From Pseudeuparius sepicola (lineage: Eukaryota; Arthropoda; Insecta; Coleoptera; Anthribidae): a stretch of 64,000 nt of DNA. The DNA lies in assembly GCA_963920635.1 (NCBI GenBank), contig OY987298.1, positions 148,712,257-148,776,256 of the forward strand, in the 5' to 3' direction. The position numbers and the translations under genes are program-made. This document shows, one piece after another, positions 9,313 to 21,604 of the stretch (position 1 is the first letter of the stretch; each line of letters begins with the position of its first letter). The notes beneath the pieces were generated by a model, which saw only the letters and a list, made by a program, of their open reading frames with translations, was not told where the DNA came from and ran no database searches.

Positions 9313-11478
9313 CTGCGTTGGAGCTTGAAAAGGGTGTAAAAGAAGGATAACAGGGGAAGTTCTTAATGAGTGAATATTTTTTTATTCCATTATCTTCATC
9401 TTTGCAAATACAGCGAGTGATTTTAAAATTTCAAAATTACCTTAATTATTATTTTTTTAAAAAGAATTTTCTTTGTAGCAACTTTTTCTTTTGATGTATT
9501 TGAACGGGTACTCCTAGTTTGGAGTATTGTGAGTTGTGAGGGTGAGAATTATTATTATTATTAGATTATAGGTACCATTTTTATTCGCAAACCTATTTTT
9601 TGTCAAACCTCATAAGAATAAAATTATAGTAATGATAAGAGGAAGATTGTAATAAGTTCATAAATTTTTGTTTTTTCATTACTCTTTGCAAAACAAAATG
9701 AAAAATTTTAAATTTTCAAAATTTTAGATAAATTTTTTTTAAATAACTGTTTTATAGCAACTTTTTCTTTGGATGTAATTGAATCATTCAAATTTTTATT
9801 CACAAAACTATTTGTTTTTTATCTCCTTTTTTCCCGTCAAACAATGCACCAAGAAAATAAACCTTCGTGTCTATGATAATAGCCTACTTACCTGACGCCT
9901 GACGTACATAACAGTGGACAGATTTTGGAGAGAAAAAAATAGCAACTGCTCGAAAATGTGTAAATTTTCTTATAAAACCGCAAATTTGAATGGTGCCTCA
10001 GTTTCTACAAATAGGTGGCGGCTCGTAACTACAAATTCGCCTTGAGATGTGTGCAAATAAAAGATTATGGTAAGTAATTTTTCAACATTAAAGGCAGTTA
10101 ACAAAAACATTAAATTATTTAACATTTAATAAATTATAATAGTTTAAGAGACTTATTAAACTACCCCTGTGTTTCTGTTAAATCCTTAGACTCTCACCAA
10201 AAGTAAGTAACTTGTGAATCACTCTGTACATACCGCTCGCTCACAGGGTGGTCATCACACATTAAACATTAACAAACATTTATTCCTAAGAAGTTTGGTT
10301 GTTAAATTATGGCTACCTACATATTGAATAATTAAATGATTTGCAGTCGTTGTTGTTAAATTCTCTTCCTAAATACAACTTGTGGTATGCCTATAACAGA
10401 TAATACTTTTCGTTAATTTATTAACTCATAATAATTTATGCCATTAGTGCGTTTTGTGCCAATTTTGACATGTTGATTTGTGTCACATTTTATTTTTGAT
10501 TATTTAACAGTGTACTTTTTGAAACGTTTTGACTATATTTTTTAATTATTATTATTAAACGTTACATATTTTTGAAGTTTCTTACATTTTTATTTGTATT
10601 GTTTTGTATGTTATTCTCATATTTATTTCTCAATAGACTTATTAAACTACCCCTGTGTTTCTGTTAAATCCTTAGACTCACACCAAAAGTAAGTAACTTG
10701 TGAATCACCCTGTACATACCGCTCGCCAACTAACATCTCACAGGGTGGTCATCACACATTAAACATTAACAAATATTTATTCCTAAGAAGTTTGGGTGTT
10801 AAATTCTCTTCCTAAATACAACTTGTGGTATGCCTATAAAAACAGATAATACCTTTCGTTAATTTATTAACTCATTATAATCCCAGTGCTAAGAAAATAC
10901 CACTCCTGATGCGCAGTTGTGGTATTTTCAGCGTAAAATCAACGAAAGATATTGATAATAGGCAGACCACTGAAAATCCCTTTTCGAGCGCTTCAAGATG
11001 AGCCTATAATATATGAGATGTTTCATTAAAAGAAACACCACTTTAATTGCCAATACTTAAGTGGAAAATTTTCACTTAATGGTTAAAAAGTGCATGTTCC
11101 TATCTAAACTTTTTTATTTAACATTTTTTTCTAGGTCAAAAAATAAAGAAGTTAAGGGCGGGGTAAAAATAAATATGAACATCTTATGCAAATAACTTTA
11201 AATATTTCTATCGCTATCCTCATCTTGTGATTTCTCCTTTATTTATTTATGTCACAATACTCATGCAGACCCAGACGCTCTTCCTCAGTATCAACGCATT
11301 TTGTTTTAGACAGTTTCACATTTTGTTGGCTTAAATGTTGCTTTTACATCAATCGATAATTAACTTTTTTCACGATATCTCTTGAACTTAAGGTACTAAT
11401 CATCATGCTCAATTTGATGCTTTTTTAATTCAGATCTTTTCTTGGATGTAAAAGAACACTTCTTGCAAATAAAGTTAT
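9313..11478. repeat. AT-rich intergenic stretch with a direct repeat
   Basis: 10149-10437 and 10635-10883 are direct copies sharing ACTTATTAAACTACCCCTGT and CAGGGTGGTCATCACACATT, with an indel between them. A block at 9511-9560 (ACTCCTAGTTTGGAGTATTG) recurs inverted at about 53940-53990. No gene was found. Confidence 0.55.
10844..10970. repeat. Small hairpin MITE, copy 1
   Basis: The hairpin runs from GATAATACCTTTCGTTAAT to ATCAACGAAAGATATTGATA, with GTGCTAAGAAAATACCACTC paired to GTGGTATTTTCAGC around the centre. An inverted relative lies at about 42844-42990. Confidence 0.6.
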
Positions 11479-12760
11479 CTAGCTATGTTTTCTTTCTATA
11501 TGGTTTTTAATTTGAACCTTATTGAAAGTGCAATGGGCACAATGTGGGCATTTGAAGGGTTCTACATCTTTCACATTATGTTCCTTATAGAGGTGTCCTC
11601 TGAACGAAGGTTTGAAGGAGGTAGAATACTCACAGAATTGACAACTAAAGTCTTGTTTGCGAGCATGAATCCTCCTTTCATGAACTCTAACATTGACCTT
11701 TATGTTTGAACTATAATCACAATGAGGGCACTTGTATAGCTCGTACGATGGGTCTTTGTGAACCTCAGCTTGGTGCTTTAGCAATGTCGTTTGATTATTG
11801 ACTTTGAAATAACACTTTTTGCAACTGTATCTGAATCTTCCCTCGTGGACTATTTTAACATGTTGTTTCATATTTTGTTTACTAAAAGTAATAAACTGAC
11901 AGTGTGAACATTTTAAAGGCTCTACATCTTTTACGTCGTGTTTCTTAAAGAGGTGTGTTTTGAATATCGATTGATAATTGCAAGAATACTCGCAGATTTT
12001 GCAATTAAATCTTGGTTTCAAGGCATGAACACTCATTTCGTGTTGTTTGACATTGTTCTTGTGGAATGAACTGAAGTCGCACTTAGGGCACTTGTGTGGT
12101 TTGCACGAAGAGTCATTGTGAACCTCAGCCTGGTGCTTTAGCAAGGCCAGTTCGGTATTTGCTTCGAATGAACAGTTTTGACAAGTAAAGTTTTTTCTGT
12201 GCACATGTTTCGTATGTGATTTCAACTGAAAATTAGAAAATGTGTGATACGAACAGTGCGAACATTGTAATGGTTCTATTTCATTGACATTGTGTTTATT
12301 ATAGAGGTGCGCTCTGAATGCTGGTAGGGATTTGCAAGAGTACTCGCAGAATTGACAACTAAAATCTGGGTTGAGTGTATGAACCCTCGTGTCATGTCGT
12401 TTGACATGGGACTTGTAGATTGCGCTGAAGTCGCACTTAGGGCACTTGTGTGGTTTGCACGAAGAGTCATTGTGGACCTCAGCTTGGTGCTTTAGCAAGG
12501 CCAGTTTAGTGTTTACTTTGAATGAACAATGTTGGCAACTGAAATTTTTCTCGCGTTTTAATCCAATTAACAGGGGCTGTTCGTTTTCGACATCATGTTG
12601 CTTAAAGAGGTGCGATTTGTACGTTTGTGAATTCTTGCAAGAGAACTCGCATAATTTACACCTAAATCGTTCTTTAGGAGTATAAATTGCACACATGTAT
12701 GAACTGCCAGCACAGTTAGGATCTCCAGTATCTGCATCCCGATTTCCATCATTGAAGTGA
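11479..12760 (-). CDS. 13-finger C2H2 zinc-finger exon
   Basis: This is the last exon of a minus-strand gene. The acceptor TCTTCTTTTGCAG sits just above 12760 and the exon starts at codon position 3 (phase 2). A short acidic leader (HFNDGNRDADTGD) precedes 13 C2H2 fingers, ending ...HIERKHS and a stop. The fingers cycle through four types: CEFS/CEYS...HLYKKH, CSHC...HV..VH, CxxCSF...HQAEVH, and CPKCDFS.... The array therefore grew by duplication of a four-finger block; the HNDSSCKPHKCPKCDFS stretch occurs twice. Linkers are longer than the classical TGEKP. It is a probable sequence-specific DNA-binding protein. Upstream exons, perhaps with a ZAD, were not identified. Confidence 0.85.
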
Positions 12761-13284
12761 CTGCAAAAGAAGACACTACTGTTAATGAGTTTAATTATTG
12801 ATAAAACAAACATCTAGTATACAAGCTTTTAAGTGAAAATATAAGAAAAACATAAAAAATCATAAAAAAAACATGTAAAGTCAGTTTCTGTCATTTATTT
12901 CAGTCACTAGTTTCTTAAACAAAACTGGATAATATCATCCAGTTCTTAAGTAAAAATAAAGAAAAAACAACAATAATAGTCATTATTAGTGCACATGACG
13001 TGCATTGGCGGACACAATTCTTGTCAAGTTATGCCATACTTATTTTTCAGATTGTCAAGTTTTACCTAAAAAATTGAATTACTCAGGAGTTAGAATTAGT
13101 TTACGTTTTGATTTAAAGATCTTTTTGGACGTTCGTGGGATATCATCTGTGATAAATGGTACACCCCATGTATAAGGATTTTATTCATTATAAAAAATAA
13201 ATGCAGAAAAGTTGGGAAAATACAAACAATATTGTCTTCAAAATTCTTAGAAAATTAATTCATATTAGCTTCTATTTTGACTGT

Positions 13285-13430
13285 AATTTTCTAGATTGAT
13301 AGATTATATTTTTTGCCATTTTGGGTAATAGTTGTCCAACGATATACTCCAGTGCTCGATCCCTCTGAAATGAAAAAATAATTACAATATACAGAATAAG
13401 GTAAGAATAACATTTGGAATCACTCACCTG
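13285..13430 (-). other. Candidate small intron and exon pair
   Basis: On the minus strand, GATTCCAG|GTGAGTG (about 13428) is a strong donor. TTTTTCATTTCAG|AGGGATCGAGC (about 13368) is a strong acceptor about 60 bp downstream. The following 28 codons are open. A decayed copy of the acceptor and exon start (AGGGATC) lies at 43949-44012. It could be an upstream exon of the 13-finger gene or a repeat. Confidence 0.25.
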
Positions 13431-14145
13431 GAATCTATATGTTTTTAAACAAGAAATAAAAAAGCTTTCATTTAATTAAGGTGTTTATAATCCTAATACC
13501 AAATAAAGAGAAAAAAATTTAAATATATCTTATACAGAGTGTCCACGGATGGACTTAACTATACTTGTAAAATTTTTTATTTTCAATTCTTCGAAAAAAG
13601 TCATTCTTCATAAAAAAAGTCTGCTTGTTCGTTGACATTACTTATACTGGGTGACCAGAAAATTAAAGAAACGTTAATTAGCATAAGAGTAAACTACCTC
13701 TATTTGTAGAGATAATGAAAAAAGTTATAAAGAAAATTTGCTCAGTGTGGTAAGCTAAGGTAAGTGTACATAATTCCGACACTGTAAGAAAACAAACTAA
13801 AGAAAACACCATGATAAAATAAAAATCGTGTATAAAATGCAGGATACTTTATATAATAGTTAAGTTTATTCATTTCTGAAGTTGTTTCTAGAAAAGAAAA
13901 ATAATGCTACCATGCCATCAACAAAAAAAAATATGTTTTTTATTGGCCTGCAAATGGACATAATTCTGACACCTGAATTTTTTCTCTGTCCAAAATTCCG
14001 ACAGTGAGTTGAACATAAATTCGACAGTGTTTTTAAATCCGACACATTAAGTACATAAATCAAACAAGATTTTCAGTTTACAAAACTTGTTTAATAAGAA
14101 AATTAAATGAGAACAAAACACTTAAAATTAACTTAAATAGGAAGT

Positions 14146-16893
14146 CTAGACAAATGAACCATATTTAGTTATTTCCTCAACTTGAAAGCAGCCTCTTTTG
14201 TTAATTTTTTTAGGTGGTTGTATCACCTCCATAATTTCTATGGATTCGTACCAAATTTCATCTTTTTCATCTGGCCACTTCCAATTAAATCCACTTCTAG
14301 TCATGGTATTAATCAATATTTTTTCTTTCTCAATTCCAGTCACATTCCCCGGATAGTAATTATTTTCATAGTTTACTATCACAAAGTCACCAATTTTCAA
14401 ATTTCTCTTTTCGTTTACTTTCTCAATACACATTTCACCGTCATTCTCGCTAACATTAGGCAACACTTCTTCATTTTCACTTGAATTTTGTTGTTTTGTT
14501 TTTTTAGGTCTCTTTCTTGAAATAATACTTTTTTCAGCCCTTTGTCTTTTTCTGTTTTCCTTTTCCTCAAATTGTTTATTTTTTTCTCCTTCTTTTTTTA
14601 AGTAATACTCTTTCCAAGCATCGGAAGTTGTTACAGAGGGTATTTTTTCCTTTTTTTTACCTAGAAATTTTTTAGATGGAGTTGGTTCTGGCCAAAACAA
14701 TGCCTTTTTAAAAGGTGATGGTACTAACAAACTGGAATTATTTTCAATATATACTTTCGTCCTGTCTGGAGATATGTTACCAATTTTCTTGAGGACTTCT
14801 TTCTTTGCGTTTTCAGTTTTTTCTTCAGTATTCTCTACTTTCTTGGTCTCTTTTATTTTGTCAACGGTTGTTTTATCTACATTTTCTCCAATTTCATTGT
14901 TTTGTTTATCCTTTAATTCTTCGATCTCCTTATTTTCAATTTCCTGTAAAACTGTATCATTTCCTCTAGCTTTAATCTTTTCATCTTCGGTCTTTTTAAT
15001 TGCAGTGCTGCTAATATCATCATTTACTATGTCAGTCTCTTTTTCTATATTTTTGGTGCTTCCTTTGGTATCTTTATTTTCACCTTGTACGTCTCCGGTT
15101 TCCTCTTTTTTGCTTTCTTGAATCTTTTCTGTACTTTTGTCAGTCTGTTTTTTCTTAAGGTCTGTTTCTTCTTCTATAACTTTAATTTCATCATGCTCTT
15201 CTCCGGTTGTTTCTTCTTTGCTTTTTAGGTATTTTTCAGTACTTTGGTCATTTATTTCATCGGTCTTGGGCCCTGTCAACATAATATTTTGAATGATATT
15301 TATCTTTCTCTCGTTTTGAAATATCTCTTGGTCGAATTCATTTTCAGGTGTTTCCACTATTAACGCTTCCCAATCCTGTTTTAAATCAATCCCCTCCTCC
15401 ACTTCAATTATCACGTTATCTACTAATGTAGCATTTGTTGCTGCATTTTCAAAACTAAGTCCAGTTTTATTGAAAATGCTTATCCAAACTTCATATAAAT
15501 TTTTATCCTCCATATCTCCGTCCCACTCACCACCTTTCAAAAAATAAAACTTTTGGAGAGTTGTATTTTTAATGTGGTTTTCTATGTATCTTAGATGTTG
15601 CACAACTTCCAATTTTATTTCTGGGTTTTTAGATATGTCTTCGATATTTAGAACCTTTTGCACTATTTTCGTATAATCCACGTTAGACCTATCAAATGGG
15701 TATAAGCCGCAAACTCTGAATGAATTTTGGAATATATTTTTTAAATTGGTAACATCCTCAAGGGCCATTTTGAGAACAGGAGCAAAATTTTCTCTATTTA
15801 ATATTTTGAATCCATTTTCCACCCTATAGCTTTTGATGCATTTTTTCCAACTCTGTTTCAAAGATCTAAATAATCCTACATCTAACGGTTGGAGAATGTG
15901 AGTAGTGTTGGGGGGTAAGCAAATTAGAACAATTTGTTTTTCGGTACAAAATCTGCTAAGACTTAGAGTAATGTGAGATTTATGTCCATCCACGTATAGC
16001 AATATGGGAAATTCAATGTTCATAGATACTATCCAAGGATAAAAAATATTCGAGATATATTCGAAAAATGACTCGGAAGTCATCCAGCCACTATCGGATT
16101 TTCCAATCCCCCAACCATTGGGAACTCGCATAACGATATGTTTGGGAATTCTGTCATATGGGTACATGACCATCGGAGGCGCCAAAACACCGTTTGCATT
16201 GCCTAAAATATTGTATTAATTTGTAAGTTAGAACAATCGAAATTATGTTACTAATTTACCTGTGATCAGTACAGTAAGACATTCTTTGTCATTCCCAGAT
16301 TTTTCATAAACAGTTTTACTGCCTTTCTTTGCAAGAACGGCATTGCCCTTAGGGGATAAAAAAAATGCGGATTCGTCTGCATTGAAGATCCTATTCGGAT
16401 CATTCACAAATGTATTCGAAGATATAAAATAATTTTGAACTTCATCAAACCAATTTTTTATGCTTGCTTCGGTGACAGCCGCGCGGGAAGCAGTAAGGTT
16501 TTCAGACATCCTCTGAGAAATTTGGCTATGTCTTTTGAGGAAACCCTCATACCAATGGCGCCCAGGACGTCCATAATTAAATTTATTGGGTCGCTTCAAC
16601 TCTTTACAAAGAAGTGTTACGCTGTCCAACAATTGGTCTTTGTTGATGGGAAAACCCACTTTTGCCATATTTAAGATCCAGTTGACTAAAATATCTTCTT
16701 CTTGAGATGTCAATACAGTTGACACTCCACTTTTGCACTCCCCAGGGTAGGTTCCTTTGATTTTTCCTATTAAAGTTGTTCTAGGAACATGGTATGATTT
16801 TGAGGCAACCGCGCATGGCATGCCATTTTTTATTGCTCGTAAGGCATTTTGTAAGTCTTCTTTAGAGTAAGAACAATATTTTGTTGGTGGCAT
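14146..16893 (-). CDS. Tigger/pogo-type DDE transposase
   Basis: There are two exons: 16893-16260 and 16202-14146, with a 57-bp intron (G|GTAAATTAG ... TATTTTAG|GC). They join in frame to read LITGNANGVLAPPM, and the whole is about 896 residues. The N-terminus (1-60) is a Psq/CENP-B-type helix-turn-helix (KEDLQNALRAIKNG, VPRTTL); a second HTH/CENPB region follows (about 60-135). Catalytic acidic residues are visible as D173 in NADES, D283 in LLYVDGHKSH and D319 in THILQPLDVGLF (DD35D spacing). After the DDE core comes a Lys/Glu-rich tract of about 300 residues. The C-terminal segment (GDFVIVNYENNYYPGNV..., about residue 820) resembles small SH3-like/Tudor folds; that comparison is inference. 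The start is the first ATG of the CENP-B-like domain. No stop or frameshift is seen, so it is potentially active. Confidence 0.92.
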
Positions 16894-16938
16894 CCTAAAA
16901 AAATATATTCTAATGTTATTTGCCTTTATGTTTACATA

Positions 16939-17179
16939 TAGTGCTTTTCTTAATAACCCCCCCCCCTGCTAACTTTTGAACCCCTTTTTAAAAATAAAAA
17001 AATAAGCGTGGACAATAACGGATGGTAGTTCACAGTTCTTCACAGATTTTTGGCACATCCTGTATAGAGAAAAACATTTTGAAAATGTAGTTTACTGTCC
17101 GTTATTGGCCCCGCCTATTTTTTTTATTTTTAAAAAGGGGTTCAAAAGTTAGCAGGGGGGACTATTAATAAAAGCACTG
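16939..17179. mobile_element. MITE inside the Tigger-type element
   Basis: The ends are TAGTGCTTTTCTTAATA at 16939 and, reversed, CAGTGCTTTTATTAATA at 17179, flanked by TA at 16937-16938 and 17180-17181. The arms include ACCCCCC...TGCTAACTTTTGAACC and match over about 80 bp. It sits just upstream of the transposase start and could alter that promoter. Confidence 0.75.
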
Positions 17180-18860
17180 TATATTTTACATATATACGGA
17201 ACAAGCCCCTAAATCCGACACTTTTGGTATGTAAATCAGACACACTGTCGAATTTAGCTCTTTCACTTGTCACCATTTCAGGCATCAATGCCAACTAAGT
17301 GTCATATTTTGCTTACGTCATTTTTTTTTAATGCATCTATTCAAAGATTCATTGGCTTTGTTCCTAAATTCGACACCTGATGTCGGATTTATAGCAACAC
17401 ACTTATTTCTGAACCTAAATTCGACACCGCCAATATTTATTAAAATTAGTAAATTTTATGAAAGCCACGCATTTTTTAATAATATTTCATATGTATAAAA
17501 GGAGATCAACATATAATTTAATCAAAAATCAAGTTGAAAGCCTAAATTACATTAGTTCAAAAACAATCCATTTTTCTCTTACCTTAGAACGTTTACAATT
17601 CACAAAATCACGTTGGCTTTTGCTCAATGACTTGGCATTTTCAGGTTAAGATTCCACAATGATGGTCCAGTCGGTAAAGTAGAGAACCGATATCAGAATT
17701 TTCATTAATACTGGAAGATGCCACTAGATGTCTTTTAAAACTGTTTTGTGGTTGAGTTTTCTTATTTAAAGCAATATTGTTGAAATCTGACGGATTTATG
17801 GACACGGTCGGAATTATGTACACTTACCCTACTTAAGTGTACAAAATTTCAAAGCGTTAGGCCTACTTCGATTTTTTGATTTTTTCTTAGTTTTTCTTCG
17901 ATTAAAGAATTTTCTGTAGGTAGTAAGACAAAACTTATAAATAAAAGTTACTCAGAATAGGAAACTGTGTATGATGGAAAATTTTTGGACAATCCTAGGC
18001 CCACTTTGCGTTTCCTCCAATATTTTCCAAAATACAAAGTAGGCCTAGAATCGTAAAATTTTGTTATCATGCACAGTTTTCCATTCTGGGGAAGTTTTCT
18101 TAATACAGTTTTGTCGTACTATTTACAGAAAACCATTTATTTGACAAAAAAAAGAGAATACAATCAAAAAATCAAAGTAGGCCTAACGCTTTGAAATTTT
18201 GTACACTTAAGTAGCTTACCACGCTGAGCAAATTTTCTTTATAACTTTTTTCATTATCTCTACAAATAGAGGTAGTTTACTCTTTATGCTAATTAACTTT
18301 TCTTTAATTTTCTGGTCACCCAGTATAAGTAATGTCAACTTTTTCCATGCCAATTTTATTTTAAGAACAAGCAGACTTTTTTATGAAGAATGACTTTTTT
18401 CGAAGAATTGAAAATAAAAACTTTTACAAGTATAGTTAAGTCCATCCGTGGACACACTGTATATGATCACGTCGAAATCCCACCTATAATTTGCAAACAG
18501 TAACAGGTTGAAGTAGTTCACGATTTATTTCTTAAGCAAAATTTGTTATATTTGAGCTCCGGAGCATGTGACTTATTACCACGGACTGTTTTAATATGAC
18601 TGAGATAACAGGCTTCTCAAAATTGCTCAATAGTTGAAGTTTGAGCGCCACGAGATTTTTGTTAACAGTGACCTGTCATCTCGTGCCAAAGACTTCTCTC
18701 CTAAAACATCCAAATCTCAAAACATTAAGAAAAACACGATCAATTTTACTTTAGAATATTTAATTAAACTGATTTAAAGCTTTATATCATATATTCAACT
18801 AACTGTACTGAGTACACCACATGCAGGATACTAACTAATAACAATAATATGTTGTATATA

Positions 18861-20350
18861 CAGGGTGTTTCATTAAGGGTGAAGATGTACCATATCTCAG
18901 GAATTAATAGTCCTGGAGCTTTGTGAAAAAAATCTTCTCAAGTAATGTGGTCACGAAAAATCGCTGGAAAATATTTTTAAGTTCCTAGGTCGGTCGCTAG
19001 AGTGCGTATTCAAAACAGTAAATTTGAAAAATGAGTTTTCTCAAAAAAATGTCTAATAAAGGTATACCAAAAATAATTTTATTGCACTCTACAGCAAATT
19101 CTGAACAATTTTTGTTAAGGATTTTTTGCTCTAGCTCTTCAAATAGAGGTGAAACGGGCGCATAAACCTTGACTTGAGAAAATGCTGCTAACTCCAGTTT
19201 GGCTTAACCGAATTGTTCGAATTTGGGCTTGTTGAATAGAGCTTTCCTTCTTCTATCAAATCCAGTAAGGTTATTTCGAAATTCGTGGTCACCGCTAGAG
19301 GGCGCAATTTGAAAAATTTCCCTTTTATTACAATTTTCTCCGAAATTTTAAATGCAATGATATATTTATTCTGTTATAATCGAAAAGTATATTAAACTTA
19401 CAACAAAAAATACCAAAGTCCAAATCAATATCTTCATTAGTTTGGGAGTTATCGCCAAAAGAATAATTATTAACATTTTATTTGAAAGAAGGTAGGTATT
19501 TGTAATCAAAGATTTCCGTGGTCAAGCATGCCATGAAATAAATAAAAATCTGCTTGAGCTTTTCGTAAATTGCTATTTTTCTCACTTTTTATTCCGTTAA
19601 ACGTATTTAAAACGTATAAAAATTAGAAATACATTTAACGGATAAAAAGTGAGAAAAAAAAGCTATTTACGAAAAGCTCAAGCAGATTTTTATTTATTTC
19701 ATGGCATTCTTCACCACGGAAATCTTTGATAACAAATACTTACCTTCTTCTTTCAAATAACACGGTAATAATAATTATTCTTTTGGCGATATTGACTTGA
19801 ACCTTGGGTATTTTTTATTATAAATTTAATCTACTTTTCGATCATAACAGAATAAATATGTCATTGCATTTAAAATTTCGGAGAAAATTGTAAAAAAAGG
19901 AAATATTTCAAATTGTGCCCTCTAGCGGTGACCACGAAATTCAAAATGACCTTACTGGACAATCATTTGATAGAAGAAGGAACACTCTCTTCAACAAGCC
20001 CAAATTCGAACAAACTGGAGTTAGCAGCATTTTCTCAAGTCAAGGTTTATCCGCCCGTTTCACCTTTATTTGAAGATCTAGAGCAACAAATCCTTAACGA
20101 AAATTGTTTAAAATTTGTTGAAGAGTGCAATAAAATTATTTTTGATATACCTTTATTAGTAACTTTTTTTTGAGAAAACTCATTTTTCTTACTGTTTCGA
20201 ATACACCCCCCAGCGGCTGACCTACGAACTTAAAAATAATTTCCAGCAATTTTTCGTGACCATATTACTAAAGAATATTTTTTTCCCCAAAGCTCCAGGA
20301 CTATTAATTCCTGAGATATGGTTCCTCTCCACCCTTAATGAAACACCCTG
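18861..20350. mobile_element. CAGGGTGTTTCATTAA foldback element
   Basis: The ends CAGGGTGTTTCATTAAGGGT and its inverse are flanked by TA (18859-18860 and 20351-20352). It is palindromic nearly end to end, with the centre near 19620 (CTTTTTATTCCGTTAAACG and its inverse). An open frame at 19913-20173 lies within one arm and is part of the repeat. No transposase remains. Confidence 0.85.
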
Positions 20351-20663
20351 TATAGGTAAATGGCAGAGATAACACTTCATTATGTTTTAATTCACAGTAG
20401 CAAATTTAGGGCCCAAGAATATTCTTGTTTCACAGTAATTCTTTAAGCAAAGAAGTATACTTTCTCTATTTCTAGACAATTTGACACTGGTTACTAGAAG
20501 ACCCCATATTTATTGATTACATATATGAGCGAGTATGTAGGCATAGATTAAAAGTTATATTACCCCTCTTTTTGAGGCTTAAATAGGTAGGTACTTTTCC
20601 ACACTATAACTCAACTAGCGAATGATTACAACACAACACATAGTTTCTTTATCTGGTATCTAG

Positions 20664-21097
20664 CAATGACGTCAAAACCTAAAGACGTGGTGCCCCATTG
20701 TTAAAACGCCCTTTATTTTGACTCCAAGATTAAATATATCCATACTACTCTAAAAACATGCTACAAACAAAGACAGAAAGTCAACCATCAACCAACTATA
20801 CACCCGGTGATTCCCGGTTATAGTTCCTCCAGAATCACACTTAGATATCGCATGTTTTTTCTTCTTTGGGGGCGCCGGAGGCATCGGAACCTCACCTGAA
20901 GACTCGGGGGATGGTCTAACGACGCCAGCCTCCGAGCCTAGAGTCCAAATAAGTTCGCTACGGCTCGACAAAAAGGGACAATTTCTGACAATCTCGCGAC
21001 ATTTTCGGAATAATTTCATGGAGCGCTTAGATTGTGATTAGTTCTGGGCGTCAAGCGTTTATCAAAACAAACCTGTCTATAGGTTCTGACATCATTG
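20664..21097. mobile_element. 434-bp MITE, uninterrupted copy, 8-bp TSD
   Basis: The ends are CAATGACGTCAAAACCT and, reversed, CAATGATGTCAGAACCT. The 8-bp duplication GTATCTAG lies at 20656-20663 and 21098-21105. It gives the empty sites for both nested insertions of the copy at 2553-4933. Relative to that copy it is in reverse orientation. Confidence 0.88.
20750..21019 (-). other. Open frame carried by the 434-bp MITE family, copy 2
   Basis: The frame is 89 codons from ATG. It reads MKLFRKCREIVRNC..., then RSELIWTLGSEAGVVRPSPE, then PPAPPKKKKH, then KCDSGGTITGNH. It stays open and shares most residues with 4577-4846 despite separate insertion sites. The NLS-like KKKKH is kept. It is not recognised. 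Either a truncated transposase exon or a captured host exon would explain it. Confidence 0.4.
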
Positions 21098-21190
21098 GTA
21101 TCTAGAGTTGGCTTTGCGGGTTCTGGAGACAGGTATAGTTGGTTTCCTTGGGTAGACTAGCTCGAGAATGACGCAGAAGCAGGTATCGAG

Positions 21191-21535
21191 ATGTTACGCC
21201 ATAAAAAAAAACTTATAATAGTTTTACGGTATTTATATCACGAAATTATAAACAAATCAAGACATTACCTCGACAAGAAGGTTTTTCTGCCGAATTATGT
21301 TGTCGTTAGAACGAGAACAATGTTGGGTAAATCTCCATCGTACGAACGATTGAAGACGAATACACCTGTACTGGATAAAAAAAACGTTGTTTACCAACAC
21401 CGAGTTTTGAGGAACCTACAGTGGTTCCGCGGGGACCCGAATTGCCAAATTCGGCGAAAGTGCCGGTTTAGCAACATCAATCATAATTCAACCTCGGAAA
21501 TATATGATTGTATCCTGGAATATTTTGAACTGTGA
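21191..21535 (+). CDS. Unrecognised 114-codon open frame
   Basis: The frame lies between a MITE and a foldback remnant. Its C-terminal half is Cys/Arg-rich (QWFRGDPNCQIRRKCRFSN) and looks protein-like. I do not recognise the family and see no clear splice sites or promoter. It may be an exon fragment left after transposon insertions. Confidence 0.25.
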   Translation: MLRHKKKLIIVLRYLYHEIINKSRHYLDKKVFLPNYVVVRTRTMLGKSPSYERLKTNTPVLDKKNVVYQHRVLRNLQWFRGDPNCQIRRKCRFSNINHNSTSEIYDCILEYFEL

Positions 21536-21604
21536 CACACATTATAAAAACTCCTGCTTGTTCCAAAATGCCCAAAACTGTTTTAATATTTTTAATTTTT
21601 TATA

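Larger units (their letters stand above)
13758..17829 (-). mobile_element. Complete Tigger/pogo-type transposon
   Basis: The 4,072-bp element has termini AGGTAAGTGTACATAATTCC and, reversed, GGGTAAGTGTACATAATTCC. TA is duplicated at 13756-13757 and 17830-17831. The empty site (GGTAAGCTACTTAAG) is preserved in the opposite arm of the host foldback near 18212. It carries one intact transposase gene. Several copies of AATTCCGACA-type motifs lie within a few hundred bases of each end and are candidate transposase binding sites. Intact coding and near-identical ends suggest recent activity. Confidence 0.9.
13535..18459. mobile_element. CAGNGTGTCC foldback element, split by a Tigger-type transposon
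   Basis: The ends are CAGAGTGTCCACGGATGGAC at 13535 and the reverse complement of CAGTGTGTCCACGGATGGAC ending at 18459, with TA on both sides (13533-13534 and 18460-18461). The arms match through TTGCTCAGTGTGGTAAGC. The left arm is interrupted at 13758-17829. Without that insert the foldback is about 850 bp. A relative with the same ends lies at 60719-61381. Confidence 0.85.

Noticed and set aside
10149..10883. Possible LTR pair
   Set aside because: The copies are only 490 bp apart, have no primer-binding site, polypurine tract or coding between them; a simple direct duplication is likelier.
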